Shown here in pieces: positions 42,404-54,500 of a stretch of 64,000 bases of DNA. The notes below the pieces were generated by a model. It worked only from the letters and a program-made list of their open reading frames with translations. It did not search any database and was not told the DNA's origin. Source of the DNA: Bryopsis sp. KO-2023 (taxonomy: Eukaryota > Chlorophyta > Ulvophyceae > Bryopsidales > Bryopsidaceae); assembly GCA_030272585.1 (NCBI GenBank), contig BSYQ01000007.1:4716001-4780000 (forward strand), in the 5' to 3' direction. The first letter of the stretch is position 1; each line of letters begins with the position of its first letter. Both the position numbers and the translations under genes were made by a program.

Positions 42404-44415
42404 ATGGACTACTATGCGGTGTTGGGTGTGGATTCGACGGCGACAATAAAGGAGATCAAACAAGCTTACAGGAGCAAAGCACTTCGTTATCACCCCGACT
42501 TGTAAGACATGCAGTACATCTGTTTGATCTCCCAATGCTCCAAATTTGTGTTAAATCCTGCTTGCAATAAAAGAAAAATCACTGTACAGAGCTTCACCGA
42601 ATGTTCAAGATTAGACGTTTCTACATGTCTGATATCTGCCGAAACTGGCAAAATCCAGACCCTCTGAATAGAACGGGTGCTTTTGAACACATGCATGCGC
42701 ATGCTATTGGACGAAGTAGTGAACCAAATGCAAGTTTGTTTGTGATGCATCGTGTAATTTTTGGGGATTTTTTGGGATTTTTTGGATGGGTTCATTGTGG
42801 TTGTGCCTTATTTGACTGATATGTGCATGTGGTTTTCAACAGAAATCCAGACAAAGAAGCTGCCCGTGAAGAATTCTCTTTGGTCAATGAGGCTTATGAG
42901 GTGACGACTGCTTTTCATTTCAAAAGGTCGTCCTGAATTGCAACCCACCTGTTACTTTGTTAATTTCGCAAATATATCCTGAAATTTTTGAGCATATGGA
43001 TATGAGTCTTGACCGTAATGAGGCCCTCTCTGTGCATTTCCACACGCACACACACACGATTTTTCTTTTTTCTTTAGAAAAAATGTGCTTCCTTGAAAGT
43101 GGAAGTGGAAGTGGAAGTGGAAGTGGTTGCTGTATCTAGTTGTCGTTGATTTGATATTCATGCCTGAGTTGGTAGGTATTCATTGTTTTAGTGGGTCCAC
43201 ATTCTTTAATTAAGTAGCGTCTTTGCGCAGAGATGTGGAGTTTGTTTTTTTTAACGCTCACATACACTACCAAATATAAATTACAAATTGTGCATCGGCT
43301 CCTTTTTGTTTTTGTTTTTGGAGGGGGAGGGATGGGGAACTTGGTCAATTCGATGCTGAGAGGCTTCTTTTCTGATATGTTAAGGTTCTGAGCGATGCTC
43401 AAAAACGGGCCACATATGACAGGGTGGTTTCATGTGGCCCTGAATTTCTACGCAAGAAAGCTGAACCAAGTTTCCGTGAAGACGATGCCTTCGATGAGTT
43501 TTTAAAGGAGTTTTGGAGAAAGTACAAGCACAGGTGAAAAATTCAGCAATATATATATATATATATTGCTAGATTTCAATGGCGTTTGGTGCAAGGCTCT
43601 ATATTTGTATGCAAGAATACCATGTTATGGAGCGGGAAAGGGGGTAAACGGGTTACTTCGTGAGTTTTTCCTCACTATATATATATATATATATGGGAAG
43701 CAGGAACAGGAAGCAGATGCTTGGTGATTAAGACCAGTGTATTAGTAATTTAGGATTGGCATATATCCCAGGTTTGATGAGGAGCAAGGCACCAACCGGA
43801 AACGAGAAAAGTATCGAAATTATGCCGAACATGCAGCGGCGTGGGAGCGAGAAAAGCAAGAAGCCAAAATTCGAAAGGTGTTTTGTTGCTTTTTGTTTTC
43901 GCCAGGCCTTTTTCTTTTGTTTTTTCATTTTTCTTTGTATTAAATCGAGGCTGACTACCCCATGTAGCTGTACATTTTGAAAAAACGTGGGTCTGACATG
44001 AAATTTTCGTTATCAGTTTTAACCGTGCAATGTTCTGTTTGGATATCCCAAAACAGACGATCCTTCATGGAAAAAAAAGCCTTCAAGATTTGATCGGTTG
44101 GGGACTGGCTGTTTTGGTATTTTTTATTGAACATTTTGCAACATATTCAATTTGTGATGTCTCGCTAAAAGTCTAGCTATGTTTAAATTTCCTTGAAAGG
44201 TCCATATTCAACGAAAGCAAGCAGAGGCAGCCGATGCTCGCCGAGCTCGAGTGGCCACCACCCTCAGAGGTTTTTGGCAAACAAATGCTTGGGGAACTCG
44301 ACAAGATCTCGCTTTTTTGTCAATGGTGGTGGTGGGTTTTGCTGGGATTGGACTTGTTTGGCAAGATATTTTTGCTCGAAACCGAACGAAAGAATCGAGC
44401 GATGTTCAAGGATGA
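42404..44415 (+). CDS. DnaJ-domain protein with C-terminal membrane anchor, 208 residues
   Basis: J-domain proteins stimulate Hsp70 ATPase and set where Hsp70 acts. Exons 42404-42501, 42843-42900, 43385-43533, 43772-43877 and 44200-44415 join with exact phases into 208 residues. The J-domain starts at residue 1 ([20 protein letters not shown]). It has the essential HPD in [17 protein letters not shown] and ends [13 protein letters not shown]. No G/F or zinc-finger region follows. Instead there is a long charged helix ([20 protein letters not shown], then [20 protein letters not shown]) and a single hydrophobic segment ([16 protein letters not shown]) 18 residues before the C-terminus, so it is probably tail-anchored with the J-domain in the cytosol or stroma. 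Introns contain (TA)n and (GGAAGT)n tracts. Confidence 0.88.
43097..43126. repeat. (GGAAGT)n hexamer microsatellite
   Basis: Four full GGAAGT units (43101-43124) plus partial copies lie in intron 2 of the DnaJ gene. Perfect (TA)n tracts occur nearby at about 43550-43567 and 43675-43694. Confidence 0.85.
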
Positions 44416-44646
44416 GGGGGGGTTGGGGAAGGGGGCAGTTATGATTGTGGATGTATATTATGGAAGGGGTGGGGTTGTGGTGGGGAAATTAACGTTTAAG
44501 ACATTCTTTGCTGAATGGGGCGAGTGCAATCAAGCAGATTATGCCGATGTAAACATGCTGGAATTGGAATTTAACAGAATGAGAGACATTGCTTTGGTGG
44601 AATAAGATACATCATGTCTGACATAGAATGCATAATCCTGTTCTGT

Positions 44647-45162
44647 TTATTGAAGCTGGTTGGTATTGATTGGATCCATGTTCAGAGTGGCTTGTTGAAA
44701 ATGTTGTAGGGCTGCCGACGGCTGATCGCACAAAGCAGATCTAGGGCAGTTAGGTTTTTCGACATCCTGGGGGCAAAAGTGTGGGAAAATCAAATAAGAA
44801 GAGAAATTTTGACATTTTGACACAAAAAACACCGATCATGCATGTATATGCATACCATGTCTTCGCCAATCCTTCCATCCTGCATGCGTTCAATTGCCTG
44901 GCAACCCCTTTCCACATCCTTCAGGGAAATCCATTTTTGAGTAATTTTCAAGAGACAGTTTGTCCTGGGTTCTTTGTAATCGATATGAATATTGAGCGGT
45001 TTCGTTTTTCCGCAGCACCTGCTGTGCAGCCACACAGTGACGCAAGAATACGTAATCCATTTCCAGCATTTCTAATTTCTTTTTCGAAGAACGGTTTTCA
45101 GACCGGGGAGGGAGTTCGTTGAAAGTCTTCACGCCAAATTCCGACAGCTTGTATCTCTCCAT
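44647..45162 (-). CDS. Small orphan protein of 108 residues, head-to-head with RPT1
   Basis: Family not recognised. Three minus-strand exons join in phase 0: 45162-45019, 44918-44856 and 44766-44647. The N-terminus is basic and polar ([20 protein letters not shown]). A helical middle carries [20 protein letters not shown], then [18 protein letters not shown], and the C-terminus is glutamine/asparagine-rich with two cysteines ([19 protein letters not shown]). It is predicted to be soluble and mostly helical, possibly a small subunit of a larger complex. The first intron (100 bp) is my choice to restore the frame; without it the first exon stays open to 44890 in another frame. Its start is only 54 bp from the RPT1 start, which suggests co-regulation. 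Confidence 0.55.
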
Positions 45163-45216
45163 CCCTCTTTCGTGCGAACGCTTTTTTTTTCGAGTTTCCA
45201 GAACGACCTAAACAAC
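45163..45216. promoter_or_regulatory. 54-bp divergent promoter, 108-residue orphan (-) / RPT1 (+)
   Basis: Start codons on opposite strands are only 54 bp apart. The spacer contains a T run (45182-45190). Promoter elements must overlap the 5' untranslated regions or coding sequence. Confidence 0.5.
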
Positions 45217-48200
45217 ATGGCCGACGACCCCACGGAGGAAGCGCCGATCCGTCCCTTGGATCAGGCGGACATCGACATCCTCAAGAACTATGGAATGGGC
45301 TCGTATGCTTCCAAGATCAAGAACACCGAGAACGACATCAAAGAGATTTTGAAGAGGGTGAACAACGCTACAGGGGTGAAGGAGTCCGACACAGGGTTGG
45401 CCCCGCCCAGTCGATGGGATTTGGTCTCCGACAAACAGATGATGCAAGAGGAGCAGCCTCTGCAGGTTTTGTGGCTATTTATATGTGTTGGGGTAGTGTG
45501 GGTGTGGTTCTATTAATTTTCACTGGTGCATTTCTCCAAGAAGAAACATTTAATTTTGATTTTCAATATATGCAGGTGGTTGAACAGGAGCTTTGATTGA
45601 GAATGTTTCATGAGAAGCATTCATTCAGGCAGATGTGCTTTCTTTTGTTTCTTTTTAATTATTTTTTAAAACGAAGGTCCGATTTGGAGATTTTGCATAG
45701 TAACCCAGCCTAGGGGGGGAGGGAAGGGAGATGTCAGAATATCGAATATTCACTAAATATTCTTTTTCCATTATTTCTTCGAAAGGTGGCAAGGTGTACA
45801 AAAATCATCAACCCTGGAACGGAAGAGGCAAAATATGTTATCAACGTCAAGCAGATCGCCAAGGTACTGCACCCACCTCCAGCGATTTACTTACTAACTG
45901 GCCCTATCTTTCCCTTTTTTTTCCTACAACCCCTGTCATCGAGTCTTTTGCATTCGATTTCTTTTTTTTCCCTCCGTGACCGACATCCGCTTTGAAATGT
46001 TTCAGATGCCACACTCTCTGAGTTTCATTTCTTCGAACGAAATTCTGAAAAAAAGTTATATATTGTAATGTAGATATCGAAAACAACTCTCTGAAATTAT
46101 TTTCCAAGTTTTCTATTTATAGAAATAAAATGCTGTGAGCAGGAAGGCACCGCAACTGCAACTAAAATTTTAACGGTTTCCTCTTCATCGTAGTTTGTTG
46201 TGGGCCTTGGAGATCGGGTTGCTCCGACTGACATTGAGGAGGGCATGAGGGTTGGGTGAGTCAGGATTGTTATCATTTTTTGTTATTATTATCGGTCTGA
46301 ATATGGATGTTGACAATCAACAGGTTCAGATGTTTATCAAGGAAACACATCTATCTATATATATATTAATATGGGCTAAATCACCTCGTTGTGGACGGCC
46401 TTCGTTGGGCAAGTTTGCCTAATGTAAATTAAACATTCATTCATATATATTAATATACAGATGTATATTGCATTTTCATGTTCACACCCAGGCCACACAT
46501 ACATCGATTCGACATTAGGAAGGCATTTCGATTTTCAACCGTGATCAATTGAAAAAGAAAGGGGGTTTTCAATCCGCAAATAAAAAAACGAAAACATGCG
46601 AAAACATGTACCATCCCAAAGCATGCATCCAAGATTCTCCGTTTTTTCCCTGTAAGTTTTCAAATTGACATGAAAGAATAATTGGGCGGTGGATGTTTTC
46701 TCATTGGGGTGTGCTGCCCGTGTATTCAGTGTCGATCGAAATCGATATCAGATTCAAATCCCGTTACCTCCAAAGATCGACCCCACTGTTACCATGATGA
46801 CTGTGGAGGAAAAGCCTGACGTCACTTACAGCGATGTGGGGGGCTGCAAAGATCAAATCGAAAAAATGAGGGAGGTGGTGGAATTGCCCATGTTGCATCC
46901 AGAGAAGTTTGTTCAGTTGGGGATCGACCCTCCAAAAGGAGTCTTATGTTACGGGCCTCCTGGAACTGGAAAAACTTTGCTGGCAAGGGCGGTCGCCAAC
47001 AGAACTGATGCATGCTTCATCAGGTGAGAAAATCGCCCGCAAAAAGTGTTGTCTTCTTTCCCCCCTCTTGGAAATGGTGTCGAAAATTTTAGGTGAAATC
47101 TTAAAATTAAAAAATATATATAGAGTGAGAAACCACCAACGACACACATTTGGTTCTGCCAGTGGTTTGCTGCTGTGCATTATAAAAAGAAGAAAAAGGC
47201 ATGCAGAAATATATCATATCTATTTTTAGATGTATCTATATTCGTTGTCACGCTTTTTCTCCTTTTTCTCAAAAATTTCCAAAAATTTTGGGTGGCTGGC
47301 TGGCTGGCAACAGGGTGATTGGATCGGAGTTGGTTCAAAAGTACGTCGGGGAGGGTGCCCGAATGGTCCGAGAGCTTTTCCAAATGGCACGATCCAAGAA
47401 AGCGTGCATCGTTTTCTTCGACGAGGTGGATGCCATCGGTGGAGCTCGATTCGACGACGGGGCTGGAGGGGACAATGAAGTGCAGCGAACTATGTTGGAA
47501 ATCGTGAACCAGCTGGATGGGTTCGACAGCCGAGGAAACATCAAGGTGTGTCGAGCAGTTCAATACATGGGTTGTGGCAGACCAAGCAATAAGACAGAGG
47601 ATCCCATCAATGAAGAAAACCAGAAAAGAGAAACAGCTTTGCAACCTTCACTTTTCTTGAAAATCTGGAGTTTCCGCAGTTCATATTTTACTAGAAACGG
47701 AAGTAGGTAACCTATTTTTAGATCGATGGTCTGCTTCCCCTGTTCCCGAATCACTCATCTTTTTGTTCAGGTTTTGATGGCAACCAATCGTCCGGATACT
47801 TTGGACCCCGCTCTGTTGAGGCCTGGTCGATTAGACAGAAAGGTGGAATTCGGTCTGCCAGACCTGGAGGGCAGGACCCAGATCTTCCAGATCCACACTC
47901 GAACGATGAACTGCGAGAGGGACATCAGATTTGAGCTGTTGGGGAGGCTCTGTCCGAATTCGACAGGTGCCGATATCCGAAGTGTTTGCACTGAGGCCGG
48001 GATGTACGCCATTCGAGCGCGACGAAAGACAGTGACTGAGAAAGATTTTCTTGATGCCGTGAACAAGGTAAATGATCCTTTTTGGTGTTTTTGCTCTTGT
48101 TTTTTCGGTGTCTGGGTTTTTTGTTTTGCCAAGTGTGTTGTATCCAGGCCTGAAAGCTAGGGTCCGTGTACTCTACCCAGTATGTTGTGGATCAGGAAAG

Positions 48201-48362
48201 CTTTTTTCACCAGAAATCAATACCTTTCTTTTTTTGAGGATCTGTGATGGCTGACTAATTTGCTGTTTGTGATGGTGTTTTTTTTTCACCTTTTTTTTTT
48301 TCCAGGTCATCAAGGGATACCAGAAATTCAGTGCTACCCCAAAATACATGGTGTACAACTGA
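45217..48362 (+). CDS. RPT1: 26S proteasome regulatory ATPase subunit RPT1 (PSMC2)
   Basis: RPT1 is one of six AAA+ ATPases at the base of the 19S regulatory particle, which unfolds substrates and threads them into the 20S core. Seven exons join exactly: 45217-45465, 45786-45863, 46194-46255, 46730-47023, 47314-47545, 47771-48067 and 48306-48362, giving 422 residues (plant RPT1 about 426). Visible features are the family N-terminus ending [13 protein letters not shown], the OB-region [18 protein letters not shown], Walker [21 protein letters not shown], Walker [15 protein letters not shown], the second region of homology ([20 protein letters not shown]) and sensor 2 [20 protein letters not shown]. 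The C-terminus ends KYMVYN, a variant of the HbYX motif that docks into the core. Nothing is missing. Confidence 0.98.
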
Positions 48363-48796
48363 GAAATTTGTGCGGTTTGTGCTTGTGGTGGCTGGGGCCT
48401 TTTGTCGAATGTCGGGGAATTGTTAGTGTTGGGGATGATGCTGTAACACTGGTTTGTACATTTGGAAAAACTTTCCAAAGGTCCATCTCGTTCTCGTATC
48501 GAAGGGATGCATTGGTTTGATCCATTTGATGAAGTGTGAAGGTTGTGGCATGAAAACCCAACAATTGGGTCCATCGCCAAAGAACGTGAACAGAAACATT
48601 ACCACCAGACAAAATTGATTACTCAATCCTTCTTACGATTGACGCATGCATGGCATATCACTACATAAGCAAATTCTGGGTCAGGGAGTGAATTCCCTTC
48701 CATGTCACCCCCCAAAATGTGGATTCACATGGCAGGTCAGATCCCCAAAAGGGATTTAAAGAAAAGGTGCCACAGAGTGATGGATTGTGGTGTCGG
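48363..48796. other. Convergent 3' region
   Basis: This lies between RPT1 (+) and the PAP phosphatase gene (-), both ending here. No gene is seen. Confidence 0.5.
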
Positions 48797-51385
48797 CTAG
48801 CAATCCTGTAATGCTTCCAGCACTTTTTGGTGGACTTCTGGGGGTGCTGCAATGATCCCACGATCGAAGTCCAGCCATCGGCCCTTCGAAAAGTCCAAGG
48901 GATTCCCACTGGCATCAGTAATCTGTGAATGAAAAAAAACAGGGAAACGACAATGACAAGTTCAAAAGCTCAGACAAGTTGAAATGATGAAAGCACTGTG
49001 AATCGATCGTCCTACTATCAACGGCGAATCACTGTGGGCACAATGAGTTTTTCCTTGGTGTTGCACTTTTCGTTTTAGTGAAAAAAAACACTACACGTCA
49101 TGAGGACCTCGTACCTTCCCACCAGCTTCTGTCACAATGATCGTGCCGGCACAGTGATCCCAAATTTTTTCACGATAATCTGCAGGGGGAAAACGCATGA
49201 ACAGCGTAGCATCTCCTCGACTCAATGCTCCTACAGCAAGCAGAGAAGGGGGGTGCGGGGATTTAGAACAAGACCACACATATGAACGACCCCAAATTTT
49301 TCGTTACTTATATTTGGCTTTTTGGCATTTTGCTGTTTCTTGTCCTTTTATTTCGGAGGGGTTTCTCACCATATTTCACTTGACTATCCATTCGGAGTGC
49401 AGGCAGCGTCATGCCAAGTTTGTCGGCCTGGGTTGAGCCAAGCAATGAAAGATGGCATCATTTAACATAACTTCCAGTTAGCCTGATCGAATTGTGCAAC
49501 AGACATAGATTGTGATGGATCTTTCCAGCGCACTCACCACAGCAGCAGTGATCCCGTGGTTGGAGTGCCTGGAATCGAAAGATTCCATGAACTGGACTTC
49601 CCCCATGTCTGACAGATTCTCCACACTGATTTCCTGAACACAGATGCTGTTCAGACGGTGCTTCCTGGCAGGGCTAAAAGCGAGGTCAAAACTGTTGAGA
49701 ACAAACCCACCTCGGTGGGCAACTGATCATCCCACAGCAGTCCAGTTTTGGCCCCCTGGCCTTTCACAGCAGAGAAAAGGCATCCTACATCATCTTTGAG
49801 AGTTTGGGCTGCAGCACCTGATGAAAAATCGCCCACTACTGTCAATCCTGATGCCAAACTCATCCTGATCGTATCACGTCACAAATGCCAAGAATAAGAC
49901 GCCAAAAAGAATGAAGGATGTGTGGATAGGCTTAATGAGACTTCAATGAGACTTCAACCCTCCATCTCACAAAATAGGGACAAAAATAAGCAGTGCTCCA
50001 GATGAAAACGGCGCATATTCCCCACAACCCACCGGATTCTCCATCCACCACTCTGATTCTCGCTCGAGGTAAATTAGGGCATCCAAGCACCCCTTGGACA
50101 ACCTGCAGCCGTGAATGCGAAAATCCCTTCGCTCAGCTTGCAAGCAACAAATATACACGGCTAATCACTCCGATACGCGATATACCGTAGAAATCCCCCC
50201 AACAATTGCAAGAAAAACAATTCACCTCTCCATTCTTGATCAATCCTAGGCAAACAGCGTATTGTCTCATGGCGACAAAGCCCCTGGTCCCATCGATCGG
50301 GTCGAGCACCCAATGAGTGCCTTCGGCACCCCCACTTGAACCTCCCATATCTAACGAAGAGCAACAGGCAAATCACTTATCTTCTTTTCCCTTTGAAAGG
50401 ATTCACAGGGGGGAACATCAACAACGAACAAGAAATCAGCTATATCATGCTGGGCAGACTGAATGTCAGGCTTACGCTTTCCCACCAATCAAGTCCAAAA
50501 TGCTATCCTCTGACAGCGGTTCGGTGCCAGGAACGTCTGCAATGATTCTGTTGACGAGCCCTGCAATTCTGGTGATCATTCCTGCACTATCTGGTTTCCT
50601 GAAATGAAAAACACATTTCATGTCATACACTCCAACAGCAGATGTTTCTTGGATCGATGGGTGCTTTTTTTAATACCTGAGATCGGCAGAGTCCTCTTCA
50701 GCAACCAAGGAAATGGTCCCCATGCTTCTCATTAATGACCATGCTACCAAAGCCTGAGCGCCTGCAACAAAAGAATGTGAAAAAATCAACAAGACGTGCT
50801 GGTTGATTTCAGAAAACCCCTGAACAAATCCCGATTATTGTTACAAAATCAAAGGAGAGTTGCATCCAAGGTGTTGTGATGTTCTCTTCTTACCATAATC
50901 GGCTACAGTAACAGGGGAGCTGTCCTCCTTGTCAACTTTTTCAGACTCCAGAAGTTGCTGTTGGACCACCTATCCCATTGAATAGAGTGGCGATGTGGCA
51001 TTTAGAATAATGCATTTTATGACTTGATCACTTATGTGAAATTGCATGCACTTCCAGACGGTTTAGTGATCATTCCAGCTTCGACATGCATTGATTAAAT
51101 CACAAAGATCACCTCGCAGAGCTTCGATGCCAGTCTGACGGCTTCACATCCAGATTTCAGTTCATTCACGGCCTCCATCGCTACTCCAGATTGTTCAGCG
51201 ACAGAGCATTTCGCCTGCATCGATCTTCTGCTGGTCCCCACCATCCACACCGATTGAGAACGCCTGGCTTTCGATCCCTGGAATGGCGGCGCGAGTTTGG
51301 AGCTGTGTTTCTGAAGGAATCGGTGGGCAACTGAACAGAGCGGCCATCCCGATCGAATTCGAGATGCACATCCCAGCGACGCCAT
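48797..51385 (-). CDS. 3'(2'),5'-bisphosphate nucleotidase / PAP phosphatase (HAL2/SAL-like), organelle-targeted
   Basis: These enzymes dephosphorylate PAP, a by-product of sulfotransfer and a stress signal in plants. Eleven minus-strand exons fit exact phases: 51385-51113, 50969-50894, 50761-50677, 50598-50486, 50350-50226, 50102-50033, 49817-49711, 49633-49538, 49427-49370, 49230-49115 and 48922-48797, giving 414 residues. The first about 75 residues are rich in S, R and A with few acids (MASLGCASRIRSGWPLCSVA), a plastid or mitochondrial transit peptide. Motifs: SSPVTVADYGAQALVAWSLM, LVAEEDSADLR, the metal-binding WVLDPIDGTRGF, FMESFDSRHSNHG and the C-terminal EKIWDHCAGTIIVTEAGGK with the second-metal Asp in IWDH. 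All catalytic acids of the lithium-sensitive phosphatase family are present. It shares a 151-bp promoter with the transporter-MORN gene. Confidence 0.93.
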
Positions 51386-51536
51386 GCTTCAAGATTTTGG
51401 CGAGAGGGAGCGTTTCCTCAGCCAGAAAAATCGCTCAAAGAATTGACTGGTGACGTGTATTCATTTAGGGGAATGATTCCGCCCTAGATCGCTCCAAAAA
51501 CGTCGGTTTCTTCTGGCAGGAAGCCTGGTCCAGCCG
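51386..51536. promoter_or_regulatory. Divergent promoter, PAP phosphatase (-) / transporter-MORN (+)
   Basis: The two start codons are 151 bp apart on opposite strands. No discrete element is assigned. Confidence 0.5.
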
Positions 51537-54500
51537 ATGTCTGCTTGGGATTTCGTGCCTTTGCTCGATTGTCTGGCGTATGTGGCGGGTGGTCGAGCAC
51601 TGGTTGCCTTCGGGCTGTTGAAACCTGGGGATGGAGAGGTGAGACGCTCCGGGAAGGTTTTGCCCTTGTTGGATGGATTTTTTGGTCGGATATGAGTGGG
51701 GGGTTCTGAGAATCTGGCAGGCTGCGTTGTAGACGGCGGTGAAGTTCGCTTCCTGGTTTACGGCGCCCTCCTTGGTGGTTCAAGCCCTCTGTTGGTGAGT
51801 TGCTTCTGCCGCTTCACTGGGCTCTTCTTGGGAGACTCCCCTCGTTCCTTCTGACAGGATTGTTTCGGTTGGCTAGCCAGGGTCGATTCGCGCCATGGAT
51901 GTCTTTTGCAACGGCGGCGGGGCTGATTTACTCCGGAGTTTGCGTGGGCCTCTCGTGGTGAGAATCTCGCTGGAGGAATTTCTTGAAAAGCGTCTAGTAG
52001 GAGACATTTTTACACTCATCTTCGTGTTTCTGCTCGTAGGCTGTGGTTTGGACGCCGCCACGCCAGGGAAAGAGCTGTCCTCACCGGTTGTAGCGTGGGC
52101 TCAGCCGTGGGCTTGTATGCCTATCCATTTGTGGAAGTCGCGTTTGGCATCCCCGGGCTCCAAGCCGCAATTCTTTTCAGTGTCTCGAGTCTGCTATCAG
52201 GTTAGGGATTCTTTTGACGTTCTCCTGGGCCTTCACTGTTTCATTTACAGCTTCCAAAATAACCAGGTCTAGTTGTAGATGTTCAAGAGCCTAGACATAC
52301 AGCTCCAGGGAAGCTGTTTCAGAAAAGGGCAATTCACTGCAACTCAAGAATTGATTGTAACCTTTCCATCTAAAACATTGGCATGCATTGCAAGCATCTC
52401 ACCAGGGTTACTTAACTGTGTGCAGTCCATTTATTTTCCCACCTTCTGTTTGCTTCCGCTGGGGCTGCCTATCCTGAGAAATACATCCATCAGGATAACG
52501 GAGTTTACAAAGGCCAATGGGAAGGCCTTTCGAAAGAAGGCTTCGGGCAGTACAAGTATCCAGGCGGAGCTGTTTATGAGGGCGAGTGGAAAGAGAATCA
52601 AAAGACGGGCAGGGGGGTGTACACCTTCCCAAAGGTATGATCATGCATTCACACTCTGGATGAGGGAAATTCGAGATTTGATGTGATGCCTGATGTGATG
52701 GCGCTTGTTTGTTCATAAGGAGTTTTGGTTAATGTAGGGTGGCATGTACGAAGGAGAATGGCTGAATGGGATGCGGGAGGGTGTTGGGGTTCGGACTTTC
52801 AGCAATGGACGTGTCGTGGTGAGGCATTGTCAATAGAATCTCATCTGTATGAATCTCAATGTTGGCTTTATGGTTGCAACTTTATCAAAAGGGGGGGGGG
52901 GAGTTACGGGTTCTATCGCTGGTCCAAGCAGTAGAAGTGTGAAGGCAAGCCACTGAATAGATATTTCTTTCTGGTTCTTCAGGCAGGTCGTTGGCATGAG
53001 AACAAACTGGTGACACCTTTGGAAGTTTGGCAGTGTACTCGTGCAGTGGAGGGTGCCAGCGACGCTGCTTCTGCAGCAAGAAGGTGAGCTTGCACTTTTC
53101 ACGTCCCAGCTGAATAACTTTTGTCTCCTAAAATCAGCATTGAGTTTGAGATGAGGGACGCCGATTTCGAACATCAGTCGCTTCAGAAGATGCATCTATT
53201 AAAAAGAAGGTTTTCGATGAGTTTAGAAGGAAGCTTGGGGCTGTTTTAGGGTCGAAGTTGGGGGAGCCACAGCTCTCGGGGCTGTCCAAAAGTTCATTGC
53301 TCAGCCAATTCTTTGGGCGACCATCCTTTCGGCAGCCGTCAATCTGCTGAACCTGTCACTGCCACCATCGGTAAGTTAACAGTGGAATGCTTGTACATTC
53401 AGCATTCATTGCTAAAAATAGACAATGGATGAACGTCGATCTTCTCGAAATTACTATCTATGAATGAGTGGCATATACTAAAATATTCAAAATTTGTTGC
53501 ATAGTTTTTGTATGATTGTATGGATGCTAATTGTTGGCCTGTGATGACAATTGTTTCGGGAGGGGGACTCATCAGCATTGAAACCCCTCTGTATCTGGAT
53601 TTCCTCTTCGTTTTCTGTACAATGTGTCGGGGTTGATTTTGTCAAAATTTCCCTTTTTCGTCTTTTTGGGTGGGTTCTTGCAACACTTCCCTCTTAGGTA
53701 ACTTTCCTCCGAGTCCGAAAAAAACAACTTAGGTTCCTTTTCCATTCATGGGTGTAAGTCAGATTGAGGTGGAATTCTTTGCTGCCCAATGACTATTGTG
53801 TTATGAGATCTGAGGTCACTCAACAATGCATCCATACAATCATTGAATATATCGTTTTTTTGCTCACCTGTTTTTTTCCATGTTTTGATGTGAAAATGAT
53901 TTGCTGCGTATGCAGGTGGATGCACTGACCAAACCATTGGCAGCCGCTCATTGCCCTTTAGCTCTCTTTGCAGCTGGCGCAACGATGGAAATTATTAAGC
54001 CTGCTTACAGGCAGGTATTCACTTGTTTCAGTCATTTCTTCAAGTGCAGTTTGGTTGTCTCCTGGGAAATTTCTCATGGGAAATGTGCTCTGCGAATTTT
54101 TTTTCTGTTTTTTGTAAATAGAATGACCTAACCGGATGTTGAATGTAGTATGAAACTATTTCATCCAATTCAAATGTGCAAGGCAAAAGGGTTTTTGTTC
54201 CAAAATGTTTGATTTGAAATGTTTTTTTCCAAACTGTTTCGTTCATGTTCGACAAACTCAGTGGTAGCGCATCAACAAGATAAAGATTATTTTTTAGATC
54301 ACCGTAACCAAAACTGGTTCATAACGATATCTTTTCATTTTGGGATTGAATTTCGTTATGGAGTTCAACCTAAATGGTGGTTTATCCCTTAAATTTTATT
54401 GAGCAAGAACAAGAAACGTTTTGAGAAATTCAATAAATTTCGGAATTTCAAATTCACTTAGTCCAAGAGAGAAACATTTTTTTCTTCTCAGGTTCGTGAC

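Noticed and set aside
41899-42570. 223-residue plus-strand open frame
   Set aside because: It overlaps CWF19L2 exons 1-2 on the other strand and the shared promoter, then the DnaJ first exon in another frame; a shadow.
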